From NCBI GenBank assembly GCA_030035585.1, contig CM057462.1, positions 101,329,234 through 101,393,233 of the forward strand: DNA of 64,000 nucleotides, in the 5' to 3' direction. Shown piece by piece: positions 34,441-46,411 of the stretch. This DNA is from Dugong dugon (Eukaryota; Chordata; Mammalia; Sirenia; Dugongidae). Position numbers and translations under genes: made by a program. Below the pieces are notes generated by a model that was not told where the DNA came from, did not search any database, and saw only the letters and a program-made list of their open reading frames with translations. Within the stretch, counting starts at the first letter, position 1. Each line of letters starts with the position of its first letter.

Positions 34441-35145
34441 CTATGTTGCACGTCAGATTGGGTGCAGTAAAGCAGGATTTGGTGATGTTAACACTGACAC
34501 TGCAAATGGAAACATACCTAAAAAGACATATAGAGGAATGAGAAAATGGTGAATTAAAAATTAATAGAATTATGTGCCAGAAGGAGTCATAAGAGTATTT
34601 TGTGTGGTAGTGAATTAAAGGGAGATGTGCTGTGGGGTAATCAATGTGGAAAGAGGATTCTCACATCGATTTCATTTCTTGGCTAAAATTATAAATTTGA
34701 ACATAGAGGCTCTATTGATCCTTCTTGGAGACGTGAATGAACACATTCATGCTACTTGATCTGCCTCTCTTGGAAATGACTATAATAGAGGAAGAAGATT
34801 GATCCACTAATATATTCTGCATTCTTTAATCAATTCAACAAATATTTGTATAAGGAATATGATTAGTTAAAAAAAAAAGAAAATAGTATTTCTGGCCTCA
34901 TGGAAGTAGTATTCTTGTGTATGGAAGTTTGCAGAACAATAAACTATTCGATAATTGATTAATATATCAGAAGTTATGTGAGCTTAAGAAATAAAGCAGA
35001 GTAAAATAAAAGAGAGAGGCAGGTTGTGTTGTTTTATATGGTATGGTCACAGAGCTGTCCCCACAGATAATATTTGAGCAGTGAATTGAATATTGTGAGG
35101 AAAGGACATCTGTAGGAAATTGTTCCAATATGGGTTCTATGGCTA
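34441..35145. other. Unclassified intronic sequence
   Basis: No gene or named repeat seen. 'ccagaaggagtcataagag...' could be degraded L2. Confidence 0.4.
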
Positions 35146-35356
35146 CAAAGTCCCTGGGTGGTGCAAATAGTTAACACATTCGGCGACTAACTGAAAGATT
35201 GAAAGTTCAAGTCCATCTAGAGATGCCTTGGAAGAAAAGTCCAATGATCTATCCCAACAAATCAGTCACTGAAAACCATACGGACCACAGTTCTACTCTC
35301 ACATACATGAAGTCACCATGATTCAGAGTTGACTCAACAGCAACTGGTTTGGCTTC
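35146..35356 (+). mobile_element. AfroSINE (long form)
   Basis: Sense: head 'gtccctgggtggtgcaaatagttaac', insert 'gaagaaaagtccaatgatctatcccaac', tail 'gaagtcaccatgattcagagttgactcaac'. Confidence 0.92.
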
Positions 35357-37157
35357 AAAAATTTCTGGTTATACCCATCAGATTTCTTTTGTGGAGAACT
35401 TCTCAGGGACTGTGATGTCCACGTATGCCTTATGAATCTCTTATAGTACAGAGCCCTCCAAACTTCTGTGATGACAGAAATCTAGACGATTTTGTTTTGG
35501 AGCTTCTTGCGGGCCTAGGACACAAGCTGGGAATGTTGGACTAGTAGAACTCTAAGGTTTAGTTCACATCTTATATTATGTGATCTTGACTTTTAAGGTC
35601 ATCAGCCAACCCTGGTTAAATAGGCTTCCATGTACTCATGTGCTATAATGTGCTCACAAATTTCATGTGAGGAGGAAGTCCTCAATTATTTGTAGCATAA
35701 GGATATGGTCACTTTTTTGTCAGGAATAGAGATACTTCACACCAATTATTACTAATTAAATCTCCAATGAAGCTGTAACAGTGAAAATTATAAATATACT
35801 TCATCAAGTAGTAAAAAAAAGCTCATTTTCTATTAGAATGTTACATGTTTTAAGAAATCATACTGGACACCTCCAGGTAAATGCAACCAAATGATACAAC
35901 ATGAGCGAATGCTCCCGGAGCCTCTTTCTTTTACCATCACCCTTCCACCTTTGCTCTTTAAATTTTGGCCTTGGACCAGCTCTGTAAGCTCTTTTTATAG
36001 ACAGTGAGAGTGCTTCTATGTGTGTGTGTTTCTAGGATGTTTTTTCTTCTCATGGAGACAGTTTTTTTCATTCTGCTCAAATGTAACTTCTTTCAATGAC
36101 ACCAAAGTATCAAGGAAGGTGAGTGCTTGAGCCCCTCAAACTTATGAGTACAGTGGCATTCTTTGGAATAGACTGATTTATGTGCACTGCTGAAATTGTG
36201 TGTCAGACTGCATATGGCTGAGAGATGAAGCAATTGCACAGCAGGGGAAAAACAACAACAACAACAACAACAAAACCAACAACATGAGTTTCACGGAAAT
36301 GTTATTAGACAGATGTAGGGAAGAGTAAAGAAAAGATGTTGGGGAAAGCCAGCAGAGAAAGGGTCAAAAAGGGGTATTTAACACCTGTGTGTGATTAGAT
36401 GCTCATAAAAAAAGAAGTCTTCTCTTTTTATTTAAACAGTGGGATTATTTCCTTTCATTGTTTAGCCAGTCATTTCAAGACAAAGATAATTAATGGTTCT
36501 TTATCCAAAACTCCAGGCTCTGCAGGTGCAAGCAACAGAACCTCTGCACTTGGCACACAACAAGCCTAATCAAGATTCAAGTTTTCTTAGTTACATGACA
36601 ATAGCAACAAAGACCTTCTTCCTTCCTCGCCATCCTCAATGGTAGCTGTGGTTATGTACAAAGTCTTATTAATTATCAAAAAATGAGTGAATCCAATAAT
36701 TAGTTTAATAGCCTTACTAAACTGAGGTACTTGAAGTGAAACTATTTAGCTCCAGTGGCAATAGAATGTGGTCACTGATCTGCCCCCTCCAAATGATGGA
36801 AGATGATGAAGGTACCATGTGAAATAATTCTATAGAGGAGAGTATCCACTGGGGTGTAGTAAAGAGAAGAAAATCATGAAGAACGCAGTCCTGAAGAAGC
36901 AACGTGGGAAAAAACTGTGGCAAATAAACATGTTGATCTTGGTCTAGATTCTAGAATTTGTGAGTTACATTAAGGCAGCCTTGGTCCAATGGGTAGGTTT
37001 TGAAACAACTTTTAAGGTTTCCAGTGCCAACCAGAGAACATATCATATAGACATCTCTATACATTATGGTTACATATGAGGAAGACAATAGTTGAAAAAT
37101 TTCTTCCTTGAGATAGGTTAGAACTCAGTGTGGGGAATAATGACATTTTAATAGAGC
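35357..37157. other. Intronic sequence without recognised transposons
   Basis: About 1.8 kb. Apart from a (CAA)n tract at 36249-36275 I recognise nothing. The tract may be the tail of a lost RTE or SINE. Confidence 0.4.
36246..36286 (+). repeat. (CAA)n simple repeat
   Basis: aaaaacaacaacaac... for about 40 bp. It resembles the (ACA)n ends of the RTE copies in the window. Confidence 0.9.
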
Positions 37158-37360
37158 TTGAGTCCTGGTGGCACGCTGATTAAAGTATTGGCACTGATTA
37201 AAGGTTAGCAGTTCAAACCCACCAGCCACTCCAAGGGAGAAAGATGTTGCAGTGTGCTTCTGTACAGCCTTGGAAACCCTATGGGGCAGTTCTACTCTAT
37301 CCTATAGGGTCACTATGAGTCGGCATCGACTTGACAGCAACGGGTTGTGTTTTTTTTTCA
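37158..37360 (+). mobile_element. AfroSINE (intermediate form)
   Basis: Sense copy with 'agaaagatgttgcagtgtgcttctgtacagccttgg' between head and core. The tail 'gtcactatgagtcggcatcgacttgacagcaacggg' is among the best preserved in the window. Confidence 0.93.
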
Positions 37361-37670
37361 TAGACAACACAGAAATTGATCACAAAGTCAATTAGTCCTG
37401 TGAATCAAAAGGTCTACAATATTGCTAAATTAAAAAAAAAATATTTTTTTATCTATTCATATTTCTTTAGAAATCAAACTACTAAAAACACAGTTGAATC
37501 ATGATATTCATGATGTGAAGGACTTTCACATTGAATTAAACCTCTGGTCAGCTTTCACAAGGGTAAAAATGATCCAATTTGTAATGTACCAGAAGTTTCC
37601 CAAACCCTTAAATGTTTACATAGCAGTGGAATGGTATAGTAAAACGGCGCTACTTTGCAATTTAACAAAA
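37361..37670. other. Unclassified AT-rich intronic sequence
   Basis: Nothing recognised. Confidence 0.4.
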
Positions 37671-37671
37671 G

Positions 37672-37835
37672 TGGGCTAACATTCACTATCTGAGTTACTT
37701 AATCTCTCTAAATGCCAGTTTTCTCATCTTTAAAAAATAGTACCTACTTAACGGGATTGTTGTGTGGAAAACAAAAAGAAATTCATGCTTAGCCTAGTGC
37801 TTTACACTGAGTTAGCAATCAATAAAAACGTTATA
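37672..37835 (+). repeat. MIR SINE
   Basis: 'ctatctgagttacttaatctctctaaatgccag' followed by 'ctcatctttaaaaaatagtacctacttaacgggattgttgtg' and 'cctagtgctttacac'. Confidence 0.85.
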
Positions 37836-37876
37836 CGCTTTATTAAGACTGATTAAATAGGAATTATTACAAATGA

Positions 37877-37937
37877 AGTGTTTTATTCTGTTGTACATCG
37901 GGTCATTATGAGTTGGCACCGAACAACAACAACATTG
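37877..37937 (+). mobile_element. Very short RTE 3'-end insertion (61 bp)
   Basis: 'ttattctgttgtacatcgggtcattatgagttggcaccgaacaacaacaac' is the last few dozen bases of RTE, with a small internal deletion. The possible duplication aaatga lies at 37871-37876 and 37938-37943. Confidence 0.75.
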
Positions 37938-38233
37938 AAAATGATTAGGGTATCAAAGCCATGCTGTCATGAACTCATGGAATCATGATAAGATATGGAA
38001 AGAAAAGGAAGTTTTGTTTTTTTTTTTTTTTTAATGCACTGCCTTGGCAATGCAAGACAGTGATTAACTTAATTAAAAGCCAAATTATTGTATCACTTTT
38101 TGCTCTCTCAGAATTGTACCATTCCTCTTCTGGCGTAGTTAACAAAAAAAATCTCCTAAAGGCAGGTATGGTAGACCTTTTACTTTACTTTTCATTCACC
38201 AAGGAGTAACAGGTTTGGGTTCAAAAATATGAT

Positions 38234-39168
38234 GTTGCTGTTAGGTGCCATCGAGTTGGTTCCAACTCATAGCTACCCTACGAACAACAGAACGAAACAC
38301 TGCCTAGTCCTGCACCATCCACACAATCATTGCTATGTTTGAGCTCATTGTTGCAGCCACTGTGTCAATCCATCTCATTGAAGGTCTTCCTTTTTTTTGC
38401 TGACCCTCCACTTTACCTAGCACGATGTCCTTTTCCAGGGACTGGTCCCTCCTGATAACATGTCCAAAGTACGTGAGATAAAGTCTCACCATCTTCCCTT
38501 CTAAGACAAATTTGTACTTCTTCCAAGGCAAATTTGTTCACTCTTCTGGCAGTCCATGGTATATTCAATATTCTTTGCCAACACCATAATTCAAATGCAT
38601 CAATTCTTCTTCAGTCTTCCTTATTCATTGTCCAGCTTTCACATGTACATGACCTGACTGAAAATACCATGGCATGAGTCAGGCACACTTTAGTCCTCAA
38701 AATGACATCTTCGCTTTTTAGCACTTTAAAGAGCTCTTTTGCAGCAGACTTTCCCAATGCAATATGTCGTTTGAATTCTTGACTACTGCTTCCATGGGCA
38801 TTGATTGTTGATTCAAGTAAAATGAAAACCTTGAAAACTTCAACATTTTCTCCGTTTATCATGATGTTACTTATTGCTCCATTTGTGAGGATTTTTGTTT
38901 ATGTTGAAGTGTAATCCATACAGAAGGCTGTAGTCTTTGATCTTCATCAGTAAGTGCTTCAAGTCCTCTTCACTTTCAACAGGTAAGGTTATGTCATCTG
39001 CATATTGAAGGTTGTTAATGAGTCTTCCTCTAAACTTAATGCTATGTTCTTCTTTATATAGTCCAGCTTCTCAGATTATTCGCTCAGCATACAGATTAAA
39101 CGAGTATGGTGAAAGGATACAACCCTGACACATGCCTTTTCTGATTTTAAACCACTCAATCTTTAAAA
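38234..39168 (-). mobile_element. RTE (BovB-clade) LINE, 3' 0.9 kb with RT motif
   Basis: Antisense. It encodes the RT active-site box QYADD (YADD at 38993-39004 read on the minus strand), the stretch INGENVEVFKVF, and the C-terminus with FGHVIRRDQSLEKD and KKGRPSMRW. Frames are broken. The 3' end is at 38234 ('gttgctgttaggtgccatcgag'). Confidence 0.93.
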
Positions 39169-39616
39169 CAATGTGTTAGAATACTAAAGTGTGCCCAAAT
39201 CAAAGATGTCTTTTCTAGAAGGATATGCAACTGTGATGGTGCATTATGTGTTCTGCCATACAAAAGATCAATGTATTGATTCAGTTAAGCATATGCTGAG
39301 GACATTTTCTTTTTCACAAGAAAGATAATGATAGATGAAATTTCACATATAGGCTTGACCTTAATGGTTTTAGTAATCAGCTAATATTCAAAATAATAGT
39401 GTACTGAACTGTAATCTCTAATTTCCTTATTTTCAGAGGTACAGAAAAAGAAAAGTATTTTGTAAAAAATTTCAGAGAGCTAAGATATGTAACTGAATAC
39501 AAGATATGATTTTAGGGGGATTAATGAAGGCCCTTGCACTGGCCTCATCTCCTCTCAGAGAAAAAAGTCTATACATTATTTGAAATTACATTAAAAGGGA
39601 TTCCTTTCTTCAGCTC
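39169..39616. other. Unclassified intronic sequence
   Basis: No gene or repeat recognised. Confidence 0.4.
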
Positions 39617-39770
39617 AAGGAGCCTTGGTGGTGCAGTGGTTAAATGCTTGGCTGCTAACCAAAAGGTTGGAAGCCACCAGTCCCTCCACAAGAGAAAAAC
39701 GTGTACTGTATCCTATAAAGTTGCTATGAGTCAGAATCAACTCAATAGACATACTTTTTGTTTGTTTCCT
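39617..39770 (+). mobile_element. AfroSINE with internal deletion
   Basis: Sense: head 'ggagccttggtggtgcagtggttaaatgc' intact. Box B region and core are shortened. Tail 'gttgctatgagtcagaatcaactcaatag'. Confidence 0.92.
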
Positions 39771-42295
39771 CAGCTTATAGTTAATGATATTATATTATTT
39801 AACCTTCCTAAGGGGGTTAAATATACTATGCTATCATTAGTCATTTATATTGTGCTGTGAATAATCTGATCTCATGTTGATTCTGAGGGTGTGTCTGTTG
39901 GAGTTGGTTGGATGATGGTGGATGGGTTATCCGTGACTCAAAAAGTAGATAAAAATGCATTAAGGAGAGAAAGGGTTACATAATGAGGAGCTTGTTGCCA
40001 CTTACGAAAAATCCATTTATATCATGCTTTTGGCAAGGGTCAGCACTGGGGAAATTACAGCTTGAAATAGCTGTCCCCTTGTAGTCAGCAATGCTCACTC
40101 CAGTGATGCAGCTACTGTAAAATATGTCTGAGATTTATTGGGCCACCAGCTGTATCAATAGGAATTAAATGGTTCACTGTTTTCCTAGCTGTTCACCAAA
40201 CTAACTTTCTTTAGACTTTATTCATGATTTGATCTCTTCTATGTTGTCAGTCATGCTGAAATTATAGCTGTATACGATTGATTTGGATACACTGGACAAG
40301 CTTGCAAGAATTCTGAAGTTAAGATTCTCCTATGGCATCTCGATTCTCAGCACGTACAGTTCTGAGTTGTTCTTCAATACAAACCTTACTAAGCCTTAAG
40401 CATCGGAATTCATTCTTTTCATATTAATCTATTGTAAATTCCTGGTATAAAAATTGTTTTTGTAAATCCTCACAAAATAAAGATTAGGAAAGTTCAGATG
40501 TTTTCTTTAGACTACCTGCAAAACATGAAAATGTTTTGGAGAATTTTGTTCTCCTGGGGAACATGTTTCTAGTTGTATTAATCAGTCAAGATATATAAGT
40601 CAAGCTTCTATTATGTTTATGTTTAAAGTTTATAGTATACTTTTTAAAGACTAATATTGATCTCTTAACACGTGAATGAACTGGACTTGTATATAAATTT
40701 AAGACTCTTGCAGCTAATCAGTCTGAAAAATGATAAGGACATACTCAGTAATATATGAGATAGCATTGGTGGAATCTTCCCTTAAGTCAGTTCCTCACTG
40801 GATTGCATTTCCCTTCGGCCTCAAGGGCAGCTGCCCCAAGGGACCTAATGGTAAATCTGAAGGCACCAAGGAGCCTTGGGCTGGTGTGACTTCTGCCCCC
40901 TACAGAATAAGAACTGGACCAGATTTCTAAGTTAACTGAACTGTTTATTTTTTCCTCTTGTTTCTGTGGCCTTCAGTAATCTTAAAATAGAACATTTAAA
41001 AAGTTGATTAAAATTTAGTTATTAGAATTATTTAATTCTTAAAAATGAATAATTCATATTGCTATTATAATCTAAAAAATTACTTTCAAAACACACTGTC
41101 TTGGAGGAGGAGAAAAGAAAGCTTTGAGTAGCTACAAAGAAAAAAAGAAAAGTAAAGAAGAAAGATTTATATTATAGAAATACAGTTGTAAACTACCCAT
41201 TTTGCCTTGCCCACCACCCTCAAATGCATGAAGGAGAATGTCAGAAGTCTAGCAAGGCTACAAGAAATGTGTTTAGTGAATGACATTTTCCACAGATTCC
41301 CTAGTAAGAAAATGCATGTAAAACTAGAATCACTTCTACCTTTTCATTTATTTTGAGGTGGCTATCAACTGTGCACTCAGTCCTGAATCCTGTAGGTTGT
41401 ATATACATTATAGCAATTGTATATACATTAGAGAATTTCTATGTGGTTCGAAGAGTAAGGCAACAGAGGCCTTGCCTGTGAGACTGATGTATTTTATCTA
41501 CCGACTTACCATGAACTTACGAACATGGGGAAAAACAACAGAGTGGGAAGTGATACTAGTTTAAGAACTGAGAAGTAGTCTTTCTTCTCATCTAAAAAAT
41601 ACCATTTTGGACATTTCTATTTATGGAGAAATAAAGGAAAAGCAGAGAAAACACAGTTAAGTAGTAGCTAAGAGCAAAAGAATGGAAGACATATAGTAGG
41701 ACAGACACTTTACCTACAAACAGTGTATCTTAAGGAACTCACAAGGTGTGGGAGGTGGGGTGGCAGGAAAACTGTGATGTTCAGAAATAATAATATGGGC
41801 TTATTTGGAACTAAGAATGTTTTAAAGGAAAAAAACGTCAACTTTCCTAAATATGCCTAACAGCAAAAGCAATTTGACAGCTAAAGAGTATGCCAAGAAA
41901 ATAAAAGTCTGATTGACAAATAAGAAATTCCATGTCATCAAGAGCAGGACATGAAAAAATTATTAGAGGAAATGTTTGGGCTCTCTCCTTGTCTGCTAAA
42001 AAAAAAATGCCTAAAATGCTGCTGATACCCTCTTCACAACCTCCATCTTATTTAGGGGCCCCTCAGTCAAAATCGCTAGATTTCTCTCTATTCAATGCTC
42101 TCACTCTGCAAAGTTTATCTATGCATTTGATGAATAGTTACTTGCCAGTTCTTTAGTGTCATATACAAAACATTTTAAAGTCTTGAGAGACTCTATAATC
42201 TTGTTGGCTCTGCCTTTAAAATGCATCTGGAATCTTACAGCTTCTCACCACCCCCATAGCTATCATGCTGGTGTAAGGCAACATTGGCTCTTGCT
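39771..42295. other. Long intronic block without recognised transposons
   Basis: About 2.5 kb with no SINE, LINE or LTR that I can name, and no convincing ORF. It is the longest such block in the upstream intron apart from 48790-50690 and 52565-54580. It may include conserved non-coding sequence. Confidence 0.4.
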
Positions 42296-42505
42296 TTGTT
42301 GTTGTTATTTGCCATCAAGCTGATCCCAACTCATGGGGACCCTCTGTGCAGAATAGAACTGCACTCCGTAGGGTTTTCAAGACTGTGATCTTTTGGAAGC
42401 AGATTGCCAGGCTTTACATCAAAGGCACCTCTGAGTGGGTTTGAACCTTCAACCTTTCAGTTAGTAGTACAGTGCTTAATGATTTGCATCACCCAGGTAC
42501 TTCTT
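42296..42505 (-). mobile_element. AfroSINE (long form)
   Basis: Antisense: tail 'gttgttgttatttgccatcaagctgatcccaactcatggggacc', insert 'gatcttttggaagcagattgccaggc', head 'tttgcatcacccaggtac'. Confidence 0.92.
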
Positions 42506-43172
42506 GTTGCTTGCTTAGAATATTGTGATAGTTTCCTAACTGATCCTCCTGCTTCTGCCCTTGCCCCCTCTAGAGGCCATTCTCAATACAACAGCCAGAG
42601 TGTTTCTGTTAAAACAAGTCAGATGCTCCATCCCTCTACTACTCATAACTATACCCTGAGTTCTTCTTTCTTTCAGAATACCAGTGTAATTCATTACAGT
42701 GGTCCACAAGACACTAAATTCTCTGACCTTCCTGCTGTCTCTCTAACCCATCTCTGTTCACTCTCCCTCTTGCCCAGTCGGCTCTGGCCAAACCAGACTA
42801 CCTGTGGAACACACACCAAGAACTGGGTCTTTGCACCTGCTGCTTCTTCAGTCTGGAATACTTATCCCTCAGACAGCTATATGTCTTACTTGTGTCTTCA
42901 TTTCCTTTCCGTCTCTGTTCCAGTTCCACCTTATTAAAGTGGCCTTTCCTGACCCCTGTAAAAATAGCAGCCCCAATCCCTCGCCCTGTAATTCCTTTCC
43001 TTCTTATCCTTCCTTATTGTTCTCCACACCAACGATTGCCATCTGACAGTATATATGCAATTCCTTATTTGTTTATTGTTTCTCCTCCCTTACGGGAAAG
43101 TACAGTCCACAAAGAAACAGTCCTTGTTTTGTTCACTGATATATCCCAAGTCCACAGACCAGTGTCTGGAGC
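42506..43172 (+). repeat. L2 LINE, left part
   Basis: A long, well preserved L2: 'actgatcctcctgcttctgcccttgccccctctagagg', 'ctttgcacctgctgcttcttc', 'ttcctgacccctgtaaaaatagcag', and the 3' end 'ccagtgtctggagcatat'. It is cut there by an RTE and resumes at about 45466. The ORFs at 42404-43182 are L2-derived and not genes. Confidence 0.88.
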
Positions 43173-45465
43173 ATATTGTTAGGTGCCCTTGAGTTGGTTC
43201 CAACTCATAGTGACCCTATGTATAACAGAAGGAAATGCTGCCCAATCTGGCACCATCCTCACAATTGTTGCTATGCTTGAGCCTGTCATTGCAGCCACTA
43301 CAATGTTATCTGTAATTTGTTATGATCTACACAGTCGAATGACTTTGCATAGTCAACAAAACACAGGTAAACATATTTCTAGTATTTTCTGCTTTCAGTC
43401 AAGATTCAGCTGACATCAGCAATGACATCCCTCCTTCTACATCCTCTTCTGAATCCAACTTGAATTTCTGGCAGTTTTCTGTCAATGTAGAGCTGCAGCT
43501 GTTTTTGAATTATCTTCAGCAAAATTTCACTTGCATGTGATATTAATGATATTATTTGATAATTTCTGCATTTTGTTTGATCACTTTCTTTTGAATGGGC
43601 ACGAATATAGTTCTCTCCCAGTTGGTTGGCCAGGTAGCTGGGTTCCTAATTTCTTGGCATAGATGAGAGTGCACTTCCAGTGCTGTAACCATTTGTTCAC
43701 ACGTATCAGTTGGTATTTCATCAGTTCCTGGAGCCTTGTTTTTAGCCAATGCCTTCACTGCAGCTTGGACTTCTTCCTGCAATATCATCGGTTCTTGATC
43801 ATATGCTACATCCTGAAATAGCTGAACATCAACCAGTATTTTTGGTACAGTGATGGTGTATTCCTTCCATCTGCTTTTGATGCTTCCTGTGTCATTCAAT
43901 TTTGCCCATAGGGTCCTTCAATATTTCAAGGTGAGACTTGTGTTCTTTGGTCAGTTCTTTCAGCTTCAGAATTGCCGAATGTGTTCTTTTTTTTTTTTTC
44001 TTTTTTTGGTTTTCTAATTCCAGGTCTTTGCATATTTCATTATAAAACTTTACTTTGTCTTCTCAAGCCGCCCTTTGAAATTTTCCGTTCAGCGATTTTA
44101 CTTCATCTTTTCTGACTTTCCCTTTAGCTACTCAACATTCAAGAGCAAATTTCAGTCTCTTCTGACATCCATTTTGGTGTTTCTTTCTTTCCTGACTTCT
44201 AATGACTTGTCTTTCTTCATATATTATGTCCTTGTTGCCATCCCACAATCAGTCTGGTCATTAGAGTTCAATGAGTCACATCTATTCTTGAGAAGGTGTC
44301 TAAACTCAGGTGGGATATACTTTGGCTATTATGGACTTGTTTTAATTTGCTTTAGCTTCAGCTTGAATTTGCATTTTATCAATCCATCTGTTCCGCTGTC
44401 AGCCCCTGGCCTTGTTCTGCTTAATGATATTGAGCTTCTCTATCATCTCTTTCCACTGATGTAGTCAATTTGATTCTTGTCTGTGCCATCTAGCTAGGTC
44501 CACGTGTGTAGTCACTATTTATACTGTTGAAAAAAGGCATTTGCAATGAATATGTTACTGGTCTTGCAAAACTTTATCATGCGATCTCTGGTGTGTCGTT
44601 TATATTACCAAGGACATATTTTTCAACTACAGATCCTTCGTCTTTGTTTCCAACTTTTGCATTCTAATCACCAGCAATTATCAATGCATCTTGATTGCAT
44701 GTTGGATCAATTTTAGAATGCAGACGTTGATAAAAGTCTTCAATTTCTTTATCTTTGGTATTAGTGATTGGTGTGTAAATTTGATTAATAATCGTATTAA
44801 CTGGTCTACTTTTTAGGCGTATGGATATTTTCCTATCACTGACTACTTTTTACTTGAGGATAGATCTTATAACGTTCTTTTTGACAGTGAATGAGACTCC
44901 ATTCCTCTTCAATTTGTCATTCCCAGAATAATATACCATATGATTGTCAGATTCAAAATGGCCAATACCACTCCATTTCACCTCACTAATGCTTAGGATA
45001 TCGATGTTTATGCATTCCATTTCAGTTTTGATGACTTACAATTTTCTTATATTCATGCTTTGTACATTTCATTTTCCGATTATTAATGGATGTTTGCAGC
45101 TGTTTCTTCTCATTTTGAGTTAATGTACCACATCAGCAAATGAAGGCCCCAAAAACTTCACTCCATCCCTATCATTAAGGTGGACTCTACTTTGAGAAGG
45201 CAGTTTATACCAGTCATATTATGAATGCCTTCCAACCTGAGGGGCTCATCTATACCAGAGAATGTTCTCTGCTATTCAAAAGGTTTTCATTGGCCAAAAG
45301 TAGACCGCTAGGTCCTTCTTCCTAGTCTTAGTCTGGAAGCTCTGCTGAGACCTGTTCGCCATGGATGACCCTGCTGGTATTTGAAATACTGATGGCATAG
45401 CTTCCAGCAACACAGCAATATGAGAACCAGCACAGTACGACAAACTGACAGATGAGTGGTTGTGG
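43173..45465 (-). mobile_element. RTE (BovB-clade) LINE, both ends present, internally deleted
   Basis: Antisense. The 3' end is at 43173 ('ttgttaggtgcccttgagttgg') and the 5' region at about 45290-45465. The N-terminal RT region (QLFQDVAYDQ, KALAKNKAPGTDEIP) and the endonuclease region (reverse of GD*NAKVG near 44670) are readable but broken by stops. About 0.9 kb containing the RT core is missing at about 43303. Its 5' region is in normal orientation, unlike the copy at 30592. Confidence 0.92.
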
Positions 45466-45505
45466 ACTGTATTAGGCATTTAATAAATAATCATAGAATA
45501 TATCA
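45466..45505 (+). repeat. L2 LINE, 3' tip
   Basis: 'gtattaggcatttaataaataatca' completes the L2 end cut at 43172 (consensus agtaggcgctcaataaat). Confidence 0.75.
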
Positions 45506-45688
45506 ATATTTAATGAATAGAGAATAAATAACGATTCAATTTTCTGTGTTACAGAAATGTTGGCAACATTAGGCCAAGGAAGATAACATAGAACCCTGCT
45601 AGGTCTATAGAATTATCATTTCTATGTTTGAAATCCTTAGTATCATGTGCCTGTAAATTGAATAACACTAAATATATATATAGTTACT

Positions 45689-45890
45689 GTTGTTGGTCCT
45701 TGCTGATGAGTCAATTGCAACTCATGGTGACTCCATGTGTGCAGAGTAGAACTGCTCCATAGGGTTTTCAAGGCTGTGGACTTTCAGAAGCAGATCACCA
45801 TGCTTATCTTCTGAGGTGCCTGTGGTTGGGTTCAAACTGCCAATCTTTTGCTAGTGGTCAAGTGCTTAACTGTTTGTGCCACTCAAGGAC

Positions 45891-45891
<1 letters not shown>
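45689..45891 (-). mobile_element. AfroSINE (long form) abutting a TA microsatellite
   Basis: Antisense: tail 'tgttgttggtccttgctgatgagtcaattgcaactcatgg', head 'tgtttgtgccactcaaggacta'. The TA tract starts directly at its 5' end. Confidence 0.92.
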
Positions 45892-45892
<1 letters not shown>

Positions 45893-45942
<50 letters not shown>

Positions 45943-45960
45943 TGTGTGTGTATATATATG
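45893..45960 (+). repeat. (TA)n / (TG)n microsatellite
   Basis: About 22 TA units, then tgtctgtgtgtgtatatatatg. Confidence 0.96.
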
Positions 45961-46124
45961 CTTATATATGTACATGTATACCTACTCCTAATTTATCAAT
46001 TATCTCAGTATCCAACATTTCACTTACGATAATAGTAAAAAGCCTACTATCCAACTATTTTGCACATTAACAACATATGTCTGGCAGTAATGAATGCCAA
46101 GGTGCAATGTGAGAGTAATGCTGG

Positions 46125-46366
46125 CTGTGATGACTAAGGTTATGTGTCAACTTGGCTGGGCTACGATTCTCAGTGGTTTGGCAGTTATGTATCGATGTAA
46201 TCTGACAGTTATTAATGTAATGATGTGATTTGGCAGTTATGTGATGATGTAATCATCCTCCATTTTGTGATCTGATGTGCTTATCCTCCATTTTCGCATA
46301 ATACTGATTTTTGCAGAACGACCTGGTCTCTGCAACTTAACCATGTCAATAAGTGAGGAGTGGGTG
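46125..46366 (+). mobile_element. MaLR-like LTR 5' fragment
   Basis: 'gttatgtgtcaacttggctgggctacgattctcagtgg' resembles the 5' part of LTRs in this window. Internal repeats of 'tttggcagttatgt' and 'cctccatttt' follow. A (CA)n tract at 46367-46410 ends it. Confidence 0.6.
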
Positions 46367-46411
46367 TACACACACACACACACATACACACACACACATA
46401 TACACACACAT
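46366..46411 (+). repeat. (CA)n microsatellite
   Basis: cacaca with tac interruptions, about 45 bp. Confidence 0.92.

Noticed and set aside
42404..42937. 177-residue plus-strand ORF, the longest in the window
   Set aside because: It starts in an antisense AfroSINE and runs into L2. It is a chimera of two repeats.
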